The position numbers and the translations under genes are program-made. Below, piece by piece: positions 1-7,076 of a DNA stretch of 37,644 nt. Source of the DNA: CAZXIC01 sp964640195 (GTDB lineage Archaea; Iainarchaeota; Iainarchaeia; Iainarchaeales; GCA-2688035); assembly GCA_964640195.1 (NCBI GenBank), contig CAZXIC010000009.1, forward strand, positions 1 through 37,644, read 5' to 3'. Under the pieces are notes generated by a model. The model did not search any database and had not been told where the DNA came from. It was given only the letters and a program-made list of their open reading frames with translations. Within the stretch, counting starts at the first letter, position 1; each line of letters begins with the position of its first letter.

Positions 1-521
1 CCCTTTGCCTGCTCTGCAATCAGCACCCTGTCCGAGGCCAGCACCTCCTGGGTCATCAACACTTTTTCGCTCCCGTTGATTATGAAGTAGCCGCCCGGGT
101 CTTTAGGATCCTCGCCCATTTCAATCAGTTCCTCTTCGCTTTTTCCGTTCAGCCAGCAAAGCTTTGATTTAAGCATCACGGGCAGTTCACCGATATATGC
201 CCTCCTGACGTCCTGCTCAACATCGCGCCTGAGCAACCTCATTGTTAAAAACAGGGGGCTGCTGTAGGTCCTGTTCCTTACCCTTGCTTCAGCTGGGAAG
301 AAGTTTGACCGCGGGCTCCCGTCTGCCTCAATTATCCTCGGCTGCAGCACCTCTATGTCGCTTAGCTCAATCTTGACTTCCTCAATCTTCGGGATGATTG
401 AATTGTTTTCCTCGATTATTTCAGGCAGCTTTTTTTCAACGAACTGGTTGTAAGAGTCAATCTCCATCTGGGCAAAGTTCTTGCCAGAAAAGTAGGCCTC
501 AATCAGTTCCCAGTTCCTCAT
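1..521 (-). CDS. rpoB2: DNA-directed RNA polymerase subunit B'' (N-terminal part, runs off window)
   Basis: Translating the minus strand from the ATG at 521 gives an uninterrupted frame to the window edge (173 codons visible). It starts MRNWELIEAYF and contains NFFPAEARVRNRTYSSP and GGYFIINGSEKVLM, hallmarks of the beta-subunit protrusion and N-terminal lobe. Archaeal B'' is the N-terminal half of a split beta subunit. In archaea with a split beta subunit it sits directly downstream of rpoH, as here (50 bases after the rpoH stop). A GTG four codons upstream (533) is an alternative start, but the ATG gives the usual N-terminus. The C-terminal part and presumably rpoB', A' and A'' lie to the left. 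Confidence 0.93.
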   Translation of the reverse strand, partial: MRNWELIEAYFSGKNFAQMEIDSYNQFVEKKLPEIIEENNSIIPKIEEVKIELSDIEVLQPRIIEADGSPRSNFFPAEARVRNRTYSSPLFLTMRLLRRDVEQDVRRAYIGELPVMLKSKLCWLNGKSEEELIEMGEDPKDPGGYFIINGSEKVLMTQEVLASDRVLIAEQAK

Positions 522-571
522 CCAGCACAACACCCTTTTTACCAATCCATTTCCCCGTTCAGCTGCCCCCT

Positions 572-811
572 CTAAGCAACCCTTCTGTAGTAAACAGTTT
601 TGCCGGCAGTTGGGCTGTCCCTGACAATCTTCACTATGCTGTTTTTCTCAGGCTTCAATTCCTTTATCGCGGCATCTGTTTTGAGGATTCTCGGCAGCTG
701 TTCAACTGCCATGCCGTACTTTTTAAGCAGTGCCTCTGCCTGTTGCTGCGAGAGCAGAACATGTTTCGGAACAAGAAAATGGTCTGCTATTTTAAAAGCC
801 AAGCTTAACAT
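572..811 (-). CDS. rpoH: DNA-directed RNA polymerase subunit H (Rpo5)
   Basis: A 79-residue protein with the Rpo5 signature: LVPKHVLLS near the N-terminus, then EQLPRILKTDAAI, and the C-terminal segment IVKIVRDSPTAGKTVYYRRVA. This subunit corresponds to the C-terminal assembly domain of eukaryotic Rpb5 and sits at the downstream DNA entry of the polymerase. The ATG at 811 is chosen because it gives the family's usual length (about 75-85) and has a G-rich run (GGGGG) just before it. A longer frame reaches 871, but its extra 20 residues are cysteine-rich and unlike the family. It heads the rpoH-rpoB'' polymerase operon. Confidence 0.95.
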   Translation of the reverse strand: MLSLAFKIADHFLVPKHVLLSQQQAEALLKKYGMAVEQLPRILKTDAAIKELKPEKNSIVKIVRDSPTAGKTVYYRRVA

Positions 812-842
812 CCCCCAAGGGCACAGGTGCGGTTTTTCTGCA

Positions 843-856
843 TGCAGCATGCTGCA
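843..856. repeat. 14-bp perfect palindrome upstream of rpoH
   Basis: TGCAGCATGCTGCA reads the same on both strands. It lies about 32 bases before the rpoH ATG, between that start and a TATA-like box near 957, so it would fall in a leader of about 115 bases. It could be an operator or an RNA structure. No function is assigned. Confidence 0.5.
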
Positions 857-949
857 CGCTGGGCAAAGCAATAGCTGGACTACGCCAAGGCATCAATTTT
901 TAACAACGGCTTCACACCCAAGCAGAAAACCGGCTACCTAAAACGATTA

Positions 950-964
950 AGGATTATATAAAGT
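950..964 (-). promoter_or_regulatory. TATA-like box, probable rpoH-rpoB'' promoter
   Basis: On the minus strand this reads ACTTTATATAATCC, a good archaeal TATA box in an AT-rich intergenic stretch. Transcription would start about 25 bases downstream (near 930), leaving a leader of about 115 bases before rpoH. The stretch 872-1011 holds no other recognisable gene. Confidence 0.5.
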
Positions 965-1011
965 AAAGCAACAGAAAGAAATAAAAATGTTCTGTAAAAA
1001 GGCTGTAAAAC

Positions 1012-1152
1012 CTATTTCCCAACCCTTCTCTCTATCTCCGGCGGCAGCGAGTGGTGCTTCCTGTAATACTCTATAATCTCAGTTGGGGTAAGCAGCCTGT
1101 GCGTTCCCTTCGCTTTGCCGCTGTGCTTCGCCTTCTTCTTTTTTCCCTGCAT
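1012..1152 (-). CDS. 46-residue basic protein, unknown function
   Basis: An ATG at 1152 opens a 46-codon frame ending in TAG at 1012. The product begins MQGKKKKAKHSGKAKGTHR, a strongly basic and probably disordered tail, followed by a likely helix LLTPTEIIEYYRKHHSLPPEI and a short basic end. The basic tail plus compact C-terminus looks like a nucleic-acid or ribosome-associated small protein, but I recognise no family. It lies between the HD gene and the RNA polymerase operon on the same strand, about 50 bases after the HD stop. It is too short for most ORF thresholds; the codon use and amphipathic content make chance unlikely. Confidence 0.65.
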   Translation of the reverse strand: MQGKKKKAKHSGKAKGTHRLLTPTEIIEYYRKHHSLPPEIERRVGK

Positions 1153-1201
1153 AAGAAACCGCTTGAAAAAAATAATTGCATCACTATATAAAAGACTTTC
1201 C

Positions 1202-1768
1202 CTATGCCTGCCTTTCCTGCATCAGCTGCTGGAACACTGCCCGCAGTTCCCTGTTGTGAAGCCTTGCGTCCGCGTAATCGTAGAATTCCTGCAGGCTCAC
1301 AGTGAAATTGCCTGCCCTCTCGTATTCAGCTGCCTGAAATATCGCCTCCAGCCTGTCAAGTTCACGTACAAGCCTTGCTTCCCTGCTTTTCCCTTCCTCG
1401 AATTCCTTCCAGAGCGAAAAAATCTCCAGGGCAATCGCACCATTTCCTTTCTCCAAATTGTGTAAGATTTCCTTGAGCGATTTTTCCTCCCTCCTACGCT
1501 TCTCCCTGTTGCTCACTTGCTGCAGCCCCTCGCTTATCCTTGTAACCGTGTCGCCGCACAGCGCTTCAGGCAGGTCATGGATTAAAGCCATCTTGACCGC
1601 CTTGCAGGCATCCAGATTCTGCCTTTCAGCAAAAACCATTGACAGCAGCGCAAGCCTGAAGCTGTGCCCTGCAACGCTCTCTGGCTGCTGTACGCCTCTC
1701 TCAACCCAGCCCTGCCTCCTCAAATGCTTCAGTTTTCCGACTGTGTTGAAAAACCCAATCAGCGTCAT
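1202..1768 (-). CDS. HD-domain phosphohydrolase (YfbR/HDDC2-like)
   Basis: A 188-residue HD-superfamily protein. Metal-binding residues are visible in order: H35 (VAGHSFRLA), H64-D65 (ALIHDLPEA), the conserved E68 and D73 (GDTVT) of the YfbR/HDDC2 branch, and a distal D138 (RELDRLEAI). Characterised relatives are 5'-deoxynucleotidases that dephosphorylate deoxynucleoside monophosphates, so a housekeeping or salvage role in nucleotide metabolism is likely, though the substrate is not proven. Length fits the family. It is transcribed divergently from the mscS-like gene across a 57-base AT-rich gap. Confidence 0.85.
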   Translation of the reverse strand: MTLIGFFNTVGKLKHLRRQGWVERGVQQPESVAGHSFRLALLSMVFAERQNLDACKAVKMALIHDLPEALCGDTVTRISEGLQQVSNREKRRREEKSLKEILHNLEKGNGAIALEIFSLWKEFEEGKSREARLVRELDRLEAIFQAAEYERAGNFTVSLQEFYDYADARLHNRELRAVFQQLMQERQA

Positions 1769-1788
1769 CTTTTGGCGCCACCCAATCG

Positions 1789-1804
1789 CTTTTTATATAT
1801 TTTA
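1789..1804 (+). promoter_or_regulatory. TATA-like box for the MscS-family gene
   Basis: The run ctttttatatatttta is centred about 28-30 bases before the ATG at 1826. That spacing implies a leaderless or nearly leaderless transcript. Confidence 0.55.
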
Positions 1805-1825
1805 TTATAACAAAGAAATGAATAT

Positions 1826-2899
1826 ATGCCAGACCCCTTGCAAGCGTTTTTGGAGCAGGCTTATTTTGGAAACACGCTGCTGCAGTATGTTTACTTCCTG
1901 GCAGCTGTCGGCGTGTCACTTGTGGCAGGCAAGGTGCTGAGCTTTGCAATCAAGAACCATTTAAGGAAGTTTACAGCAAGGACAGCCACAAAGTTTGACG
2001 ACCTGCTGCTTGACCTGGTTGAAAAGCCCATCTGGCTTGTTGTATTTGTAATAGGCCTTGCAGCAGGCTTCCGGTTCCTCACTGTTCCAGCGCCAGCCGA
2101 GGCAACCTACTACAACCTAATCAACATCCTGGTAGTCCTTATAGTTGCCTGGTTCCTGGTAAAGTTTGTGGACGGCTTCATACGCCAGTTCCTGCAGCCG
2201 CTTGTGAGCAAAACAGACACAAAGCTTGACGACCAGCTGATTCCGGTGCTTGCGAAAATCACGAAGATGGGCATCGCAATTCTGGCCCTGATAGTTATCG
2301 TAAGCAGCTTTGGCTACGATGTCACGGCGCTGCTTGCCGGGCTGGGAATCGGCGGTCTTGCGTTTGCGTTTGCAGCCAAGGAAACAATTGCAGATGTCTT
2401 CGGCGGATTCTCAATATTCGCTTCAAGGCCCTTTGTTGCAGGCGAATTCATTGAAATGGAGGGCGGCATAGTCGGCGAAGTGGTTGAAGTCGGCTTGCGG
2501 CACACGAGGATTAGAAACCTCGACAAGCGCATTGTTATCGTCCCAAACAGCAAGATTGCCAACAGCGTAATAACAAACATAACATCTGCCCCTCAGAGGA
2601 AGTGCGTCTGGCACCTGGGCGTAACCTATGACACCAGCGTTACAAAGATGGGCAAAGCCAAGAAAATAATCATTGACGCAATAAACGCCCACCCCGAATG
2701 CGAGAATAATCCTATTGTCCAGTTTGAGGAGTTCGCTGATTTCGCGTTAAAAATCCTGGTAATCTTCTACACGAAGGAAAACGATTTCGTGCAGTTTGTC
2801 AGGGTCAGGGACGCAATCGGCATGCAGATAAAGCAGGAATTCGAGAAAGCCAAAATTGATTTCGCGTTCCCGACGCAGACAATCCACCTGCAGAAGTAG
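1826..2899 (+). CDS. MscS-family small-conductance mechanosensitive channel
   Basis: A 357-residue membrane protein. Hydrophobic segments occupy roughly residues 20-40, 65-85, 95-115 and 145-165. They are followed by the family's pore-lining Gly/Ala helix (LAGLGIGGLAFAFAAKETIADVFGGFSIF) and the soluble beta domain (GGIVGEVVEVGLRHTRIRNLD, VIVPNSKIANSVITN). The C-terminal alpha/beta domain is complete. MscS channels open on membrane tension and release solutes during hypo-osmotic shock. The gene ends four bases from the convergent antiporter gene, so the pair is probably not co-transcribed, although both concern ion and osmotic balance. Confidence 0.93.
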   Translation: MPDPLQAFLEQAYFGNTLLQYVYFLAAVGVSLVAGKVLSFAIKNHLRKFTARTATKFDDLLLDLVEKPIWLVVFVIGLAAGFRFLTVPAPAEATYYNLINILVVLIVAWFLVKFVDGFIRQFLQPLVSKTDTKLDDQLIPVLAKITKMGIAILALIVIVSSFGYDVTALLAGLGIGGLAFAFAAKETIADVFGGFSIFASRPFVAGEFIEMEGGIVGEVVEVGLRHTRIRNLDKRIVIVPNSKIANSVITNITSAPQRKCVWHLGVTYDTSVTKMGKAKKIIIDAINAHPECENNPIVQFEEFADFALKILVIFYTKENDFVQFVRVRDAIGMQIKQEFEKAKIDFAFPTQTIHLQK

Positions 2900-2903
2900 T
2901 TTT

Positions 2904-4379
2904 TTACCGCCCCGCTATTGACACCAGCCCCTTCAGCGCTTTCAGCGCCCTTGCTGCAGGAACAAATGCAAAGAAAAGGAAAACCGCAAGGGCTGTAACC
3001 TGCCTGGCGTAGGGGATCGGAACGCCGAAAACAGGCAGCTGCCAGTAGAACAGCATTGTCATTGTTGCAAAGCACAGGACAATAAAGACGTTTAGTGCAA
3101 TGGTTTTCAGCAACTGCGTGCTGTAAGCCGTGTGCTTGGCTATTTTCGTTTTTGCCGGTCCTGGATGGAACAGGTAAGGCAGCCTGCTTACCAGCCTCTG
3201 GTGTAGCGCCATGTTGTTGTAAACGGGCTGGAACATTATCACTGTCACGGCAATCAGCAGGAAGGCGATTGTCGCAATGGCAGTGTTTTCCCCCGGGCCA
3301 AGCACTGCTGCGGCAGCAGTTGCAAGAATTACAACAAATTCACCCAAGGGCAGCAGCAGTATTGCCGTGTTGCTCGCGTCTTTTCTCACAAGGCCAAACA
3401 GCGAGCCGAAGACAGCGCATGAAATGCTGTGTGCGGTAAGCGCGCCAACGCCAAGCACAAATGCAATGCCAAGCCAGAATAACAGTGTTTCAATTGGCGG
3501 AATCATCAAAGCGTTTGCCGCAGTGTCAAAGAAAATGCTTGTTCCAAATGCAACGAAGAAGAACACCAGGAAGAAGTCCCGCAAAAAGTGAACGTCTTTC
3601 TTTATTTTCTCGCCGCTTTGCGTTTCCGCAAGAGCAAAGCCCGCAAAGTAGGCGCCAAGAGCGGTTGAGAGATTGAGGAAAGAGCCAAGCATCGCGACTA
3701 TGAGCCCCACGCCAAGCGCATACAGCGTTATTTCCGTGTGGCCAAATCCGTGTTCAACCAGCCATCGCTCAACAATCCTTGAAAGGTAGTGCACTGCAAA
3801 AAATGCTGCAACAGCAAAAACCAGGGCTGTGAGGGCAAGGCCGAGTGCACTGCCCTGCTCTGACATGCTTGTTGCAAAAACGAGCAGCAGTATCCCCAGA
3901 AAGTCCTGCAGTATGAGGATGGATATCGCAAGCTGTGTTGACGGGTCCTTCAACATGCCCCTGTCAATTGCAAATTTTGCAACAACCGCGGTGCTGGTGC
4001 AGAACAGCATCATTCCCACGATGATGGAGAAGAGGAGGCTGTACCCGAGGAAGTAAAGCAGCAAGAAGCCAAATCCAGCCGAGAATGCCATGTCAACCAA
4101 ACCTAGCCCAAGGGCTGCCTTGCCTGCAGCCATAAAATCCTTCAAACTTAGCTCCAAGCCGAGGTAGAAAAGCAGGATGAATAAGCCCATTTCCCCAAAG
4201 CCCTGCACCAGGGGTTCGTTTGGGTGTAGGAATCCAAGCACAACCGGCCCGAGGACAAAGCCTGCTGCAATGTACCCTAAGACTGGGTTCTGGCCGAGCC
4301 TTTTTACAATTATGCTCAGGGCGATTGCAATTATTATTATGATTCCAATCGGCAGCAGGGGCAGCAGTTCAACAGCCAT
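2904..4379 (-). CDS. CPA2-family monovalent cation:proton antiporter
   Basis: A 491-residue polytopic protein with about 12-13 hydrophobic segments and Kef/CPA2 features: GYIAAGFVLGPVVLGF near the N-terminus, FLLGLELS-like FYLGLELSLKDF, and STAVVAKFAIDRG after helix 4. Unlike KefB/KefC it has no C-terminal TrkA-N (RCK) nucleotide-binding domain and ends shortly after the last membrane segment. It therefore resembles the shorter archaeal Na+/H+ exchangers of this superfamily. Expected to exchange Na+ or K+ for protons at the cytoplasmic membrane; the ion is not determinable here. Confidence 0.9.
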   Translation of the reverse strand: MAVELLPLLPIGIIIIIAIALSIIVKRLGQNPVLGYIAAGFVLGPVVLGFLHPNEPLVQGFGEMGLFILLFYLGLELSLKDFMAAGKAALGLGLVDMAFSAGFGFLLLYFLGYSLLFSIIVGMMLFCTSTAVVAKFAIDRGMLKDPSTQLAISILILQDFLGILLLVFATSMSEQGSALGLALTALVFAVAAFFAVHYLSRIVERWLVEHGFGHTEITLYALGVGLIVAMLGSFLNLSTALGAYFAGFALAETQSGEKIKKDVHFLRDFFLVFFFVAFGTSIFFDTAANALMIPPIETLLFWLGIAFVLGVGALTAHSISCAVFGSLFGLVRKDASNTAILLLPLGEFVVILATAAAAVLGPGENTAIATIAFLLIAVTVIMFQPVYNNMALHQRLVSRLPYLFHPGPAKTKIAKHTAYSTQLLKTIALNVFIVLCFATMTMLFYWQLPVFGVPIPYARQVTALAVFLFFAFVPAARALKALKGLVSIAGR

Positions 4380-4450
4380 ATGCTAATAAGAACACTTGCA
4401 TGGAATAAAAACGTTTTCGTTGGCATTTTTGCACAGGGCTGAGTTTACAA

Positions 4451-4462
4451 AAATTTAAATAC
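4451..4462 (+). promoter_or_regulatory. TATA-like box for the DUF1003 gene
   Basis: The sequence aaatttaaatac lies about 30 bases before the ATG at 4489, as expected for an archaeal promoter with a very short leader. Confidence 0.55.
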
Positions 4463-4488
4463 AAGTTTTCCTTTTATTTTAACTGCTT

Positions 4489-4980
4489 ATGCCGGGCAAA
4501 AAAGAAAAGCACACGGTGCTCCAGCACACCATTCCGAAAAGATGCCACAAAAGGACTTTTGGGCAGAGGCTTGCTGACGAGCTTGCTACAAAGGCAGGCA
4601 GCTGGGGATTCATAGTCGGCTTCTTCCTCTTCCTCATCTTCTGGATGTGCCTCAACACATATCTCATTTTTTTCGGCAGATGGGACCCGTATCCATTCAT
4701 CCTGCTCAACCTTGTTCTGAGCTGCCTTGCAGCAATTCAGGCACCGATAATCCTGATGAGCCAGAACAGGGCTGCAGAGATTGACAGGCAGAGGGCAGCG
4801 AACGATTACTACGTCAACAGGAAAGCCGAGAAGGAGATAAAGATACTGCAGCGGGACATCTTGCAGCTGAAGGCGATGATTTCACGGCAGCCGAAAGCAA
4901 AAGAGATAGAAAAGATTGAGCAGGAAATAAAGAAAATACAGGCAGACCTGGAGCTTGCAACAAGCACAGTTTATGAGTAA
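4489..4980 (+). CDS. DUF1003 family membrane protein
   Basis: A 163-residue protein with two membrane helices (about residues 40-62 and 70-92). The segment between and after them is diagnostic of DUF1003: NTYLIFFGRWDPYPFILLN and then SCLAAIQAPIILMSQNRAAEIDR. A charged C-terminal coiled coil (about residues 105-160) follows. The N-terminus is basic, so both tails are predicted cytoplasmic. The biochemical function of the family is unknown. It stands alone on the plus strand with its own promoter. Confidence 0.88.
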   Translation: MPGKKEKHTVLQHTIPKRCHKRTFGQRLADELATKAGSWGFIVGFFLFLIFWMCLNTYLIFFGRWDPYPFILLNLVLSCLAAIQAPIILMSQNRAAEIDRQRAANDYYVNRKAEKEIKILQRDILQLKAMISRQPKAKEIEKIEQEIKKIQADLELATSTVYE

Positions 4981-5054
4981 TGCCTTCCCCCGAAAAGCAC
5001 ATAACCGCTTGCAGCCCCTGCTGCCGACAAAAAAGAAGTACGCCCTGGCCGGGA

Positions 5055-5093
5055 TATTCGCCCAGCCAAAAACTTAACCAGCCTTGGCCGGGA
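5055..5093 (-). other. 39-base tRNA intron at position 59/60 (T loop)
   Basis: The junctions form a canonical hBHBh' motif. Outer helix TCGGG/CCCGG is the T stem. The four-pair central helix is TTCG/CGAA. The three-base bulges are ATT and TAT. The inner helix CCCGGCC/GGCTGGG has seven pairs including one G-U. Cutting after the second base of each bulge removes exactly 39 bases and rejoins the loop TTCGATT. The 9-bp direct repeat tggccggga at 5046-5054 and 5085-5093 is explained by this geometry. Confidence 0.85.
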
Positions 5094-5114
5094 ATCGAAC
5101 CCGAGTCACAGCCT

Positions 5115-5240
5115 GGCGACAGCCTTTCCAATTTTCCAAGGGAAATTGGTTTCTTTTCCCGAGGCTTTTCTTTTTAAGAAACAACGTAAAGCAAAAGCGC
5201 TTTACGTGCATAAAAAACCTTTCGGTTTTTTATGAGGCTC
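5115..5240 (-). other. 126-base tRNA intron at canonical position 37/38 with four hairpins
   Basis: The intron starts after G37 and ends before A38. AGCCT (5239-5235) pairs with AGGCT (5125-5121) at its base. Inside are four consecutive hairpins: an 11-bp stem with a GAAA tetraloop (5234-5209), a 9-bp stem (5207-5184), a 6-bp stem (5181-5167) and a 7-bp stem (5149-5128). The junction loops do not form a perfect 3-4-3 bulge-helix-bulge, so the borders may be off by a few bases or the motif may be relaxed. No ORF is present. Confidence 0.65.
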
Positions 5241-5420
5241 CGACAGGGCCGTATCCTAACCGCTAGACTACCAGGGCATGCCGTCACGTCCGGCAGGTAC
5301 GAATGCTATCTTCGCTCCCTTCGGTCGCTCGATGCCATATGCTCGCTTCGCTCGCGTTTGCGGGCAAAGCGGAGAACTGTCTTATCTACCTGAATGCGGT
5401 TGTTTTTTTAACCGTAACCT

Positions 5421-5801
5421 TCAGCCCATTATTTTTGCGATTGCGATTCCGCCCAGCACGTATGTTACCAGGCCGCTGAAAGCCCATGACACAATCAATG
5501 CAACAGGCAGGTTGATTAAGAGGTACATTGAAAGCGCAGCAGGAATTCCTGCAACAATGAACAAGATTGCACCGTAGTAGCTGCCCTTTTTCACTGCTGT
5601 TTGCCCCGGCACAGCGCTCTTGATTTTTCCAAACACGAACGCGTATAAAATCCCTGTAACAACTGCGAACGCAATTGAATACGCGTAGAATTCTGCTCCC
5701 GGCGGCCCAGGCCCTGGCATCATTACCTTGCTCCACACTGGCCAGTATTCCTCCAGCAGATAGTAGCCCATTGTTGCAAACGCCTCGATTGTGTGAATCA
5801 C
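5421..5801 (-). CDS. Small integral membrane protein, unknown; probable original start lies beyond an in-frame stop
   Basis: A 126-residue reading with about three hydrophobic helices (AYSIAFAVVTGILYAFVFG, AILFIVAGIPAALSMYLLI, IVSWAFSGLVTYVLGGIAI) and no family I recognise. The only in-frame start at its 5' edge is a GTG at 5801, which directly follows a TAA (5804-5802). The same frame upstream runs 17 codons to an ATG at 5855 with a good Shine-Dalgarno (AAGGAG) about ten bases before it. Those 17 residues (MNAGKTILSGIAFAVIA) look like a natural N-terminal membrane helix. The gene may be a recent nonsense mutant, may restart at the GTG, or may carry a sequencing error. 5278-5420 between it and the tRNA holds only GC-rich repeats of gagcgaag type. 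Confidence 0.6.
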   Translation of the reverse strand: MIHTIEAFATMGYYLLEEYWPVWSKVMMPGPGPPGAEFYAYSIAFAVVTGILYAFVFGKIKSAVPGQTAVKKGSYYGAILFIVAGIPAALSMYLLINLPVALIVSWAFSGLVTYVLGGIAIAKIMG

Positions 5802-5919
5802 TTACGCGATTACGGCAAAGGCGATTCCGCTCAGAATCGTTTTCCCTGCATTCATTTTCTTCCGCTCCTTTGTGTCCTTTATATTATTTCTTTAATTAAT
5901 TGCGTTTAACTGCTTTAAA

Positions 5920-7029
5920 TCACTTTTGTTTCCAGGTAACAGGCTTGCGCAGCGCGATGATGCTTTCCCTCACTGTGCCGACTTTTATTGTCCGGTTCCT
6001 CATGCAGAGGACTCTTCTTGCAACGATTTTCTGCAGCAGGCTGAATCCAGATTCCTTTGCAATCCTGATTATTTCGTCATCGCTTTCAATTGTTTCGTAT
6101 GGGAAGCAGCCCCCGCCCACAACAATCACTGCCCTGCCGCCTGGCTTTAGGCAGTGGAACATGTTCCGCAGCACCTTCCGCATGTCGTCAAAGTAGGCTT
6201 TTGCAACAAGCGGCATTGCTGTTGCGTAATCCCTTCCTGTTGCCTCGTCCGCGATGTATGCTCTCAGCCTTGTTTCCTGCGCCTGGAAGAACAAGCCCAG
6301 CTCAAGCTTGTACACTTTCGTGTACTCTATCTTGTTCAGGTAAGGCGGCGAGGTCAAAATGCTGCCTACGCTGCCCTCCTTCAGTTTCGCCAGCCGTGCG
6401 TCTGCCTCAAAAACCACAGGCTCAAGGGCAGGCATCTTTGTTCCCTGGAGGTCTAGGAGCATCTTCTTCACCTTTCCCAGGAAGAGCTTTTTCACGGGCA
6501 GCGCTGGCTTCCGCTGCTTTCTCAGGCTTCCCCCAACTTTCACAACATTTGCGACCCTGCCTGTCGTGTCAATAAGCGCAAGAAGGAAAAAATTGCGAAT
6601 CCTTGCATCCTTTATTTCGCCAATCTTTTTGTGGAAGAAGTAGATGTCGTCAAGCTGCTTTTCCCTGAACAGCCTCCTGATTTTCCTGTTGGGGAACTTT
6701 CCAATCGCCTTCGGCTGCATTTTGTGGAATTCCCGCAGCGTTTCCTCAACCGCTTGCAAATCGTAGTTGCGCGTTTTCACTTCACTTGCAAGAACCGCCA
6801 AGGGGCTCACGTCAAAGCCCATGCCCTGCATGCCCATCTGCTTGCACGCGAGAAGCGTTGTTCCAACTCCGCAGAACGGGTCAAGGATAGGTTGCTGCAA
6901 ACCGAATTCTTTCACTGCCCATTCAACAAGGCTTCTGCTGAAGCCCTCCTTGTAGTAGAGCCAGTTGTGCACTGGCTCTGCCTTGTTTGGAATGAAGGTA
7001 ACTAAATCGCGCAGGTTTTTTGGAATCAT
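5920..7029 (-). CDS. Orphan site-specific DNA methyltransferase (N4/N6 type)
   Basis: A 369-residue protein with SAM-binding motif I at residues 50-57 (DPFCGVGTT) and catalytic motif IV TSPPY at 226-230, typical of amino-methyltransferases acting on N4-cytosine or N6-adenine. The order, motif I before motif IV, is that of alpha/gamma rather than beta enzymes. The 170 residues between the motifs probably include target recognition. No restriction endonuclease or specificity subunit lies nearby, so it is an orphan: regulatory, protective, or conceivably acting on RNA, since Trm11-like enzymes share the fold (but those use DPPY). It stands between a small membrane protein and the thioredoxin-DsbD fusion. 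Confidence 0.85.
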   Translation of the reverse strand: MIPKNLRDLVTFIPNKAEPVHNWLYYKEGFSRSLVEWAVKEFGLQQPILDPFCGVGTTLLACKQMGMQGMGFDVSPLAVLASEVKTRNYDLQAVEETLREFHKMQPKAIGKFPNRKIRRLFREKQLDDIYFFHKKIGEIKDARIRNFFLLALIDTTGRVANVVKVGGSLRKQRKPALPVKKLFLGKVKKMLLDLQGTKMPALEPVVFEADARLAKLKEGSVGSILTSPPYLNKIEYTKVYKLELGLFFQAQETRLRAYIADEATGRDYATAMPLVAKAYFDDMRKVLRNMFHCLKPGGRAVIVVGGGCFPYETIESDDEIIRIAKESGFSLLQKIVARRVLCMRNRTIKVGTVRESIIALRKPVTWKQK

Positions 7030-7076
7030 CTGAATTAATTACTCTGGGAAAGAAAGAAAAATTGTTTCAATCTGCT

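Larger units (their letters stand above)
5041..5277 (-). tRNA. tRNA-Asp(GTC) interrupted by two introns
   Basis: The 5' part (5277-5241) gives acceptor GCCCTGG, a D arm, stem CGGCC and loop CTGTCG with anticodon GTC at 5244-5242. The 3' parts give A38, stem GGCTG, variable TGAC, T stem TCGGG, loop TTCGATT, CCCGG, and acceptor CCAGGGC with G73 at 5041. Removing 5240-5115 and 5093-5055 yields a 73-base tRNA with all seven acceptor pairs and the G73 expected for Asp. The first T-arm copy alone would instead force an end at 5080 with a C-A mismatch and U73. CCA is not encoded. The T-loop intron is well supported; the exact borders of the anticodon intron are less certain. Confidence 0.85.

Noticed and set aside
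398..941. Plus-strand frames over the rpoH/rpoB'' region
   Set aside because: They are antisense shadows of rpoH and rpoB''; their translations are low-complexity and match nothing.
5080..5277. Reading the tRNA with its 3' end at 5080 (first T-arm copy as the real acceptor)
   Set aside because: It needs a C-A mismatch in the acceptor and U73. The 39-base intron model gives seven perfect pairs, G73 and a canonical bulge-helix-bulge.
5281..5420. Short GC-rich gagcgaag-type repeats as a CRISPR or attachment site
   Set aside because: Only two or three imperfect copies, with irregular spacing and no spacer structure.
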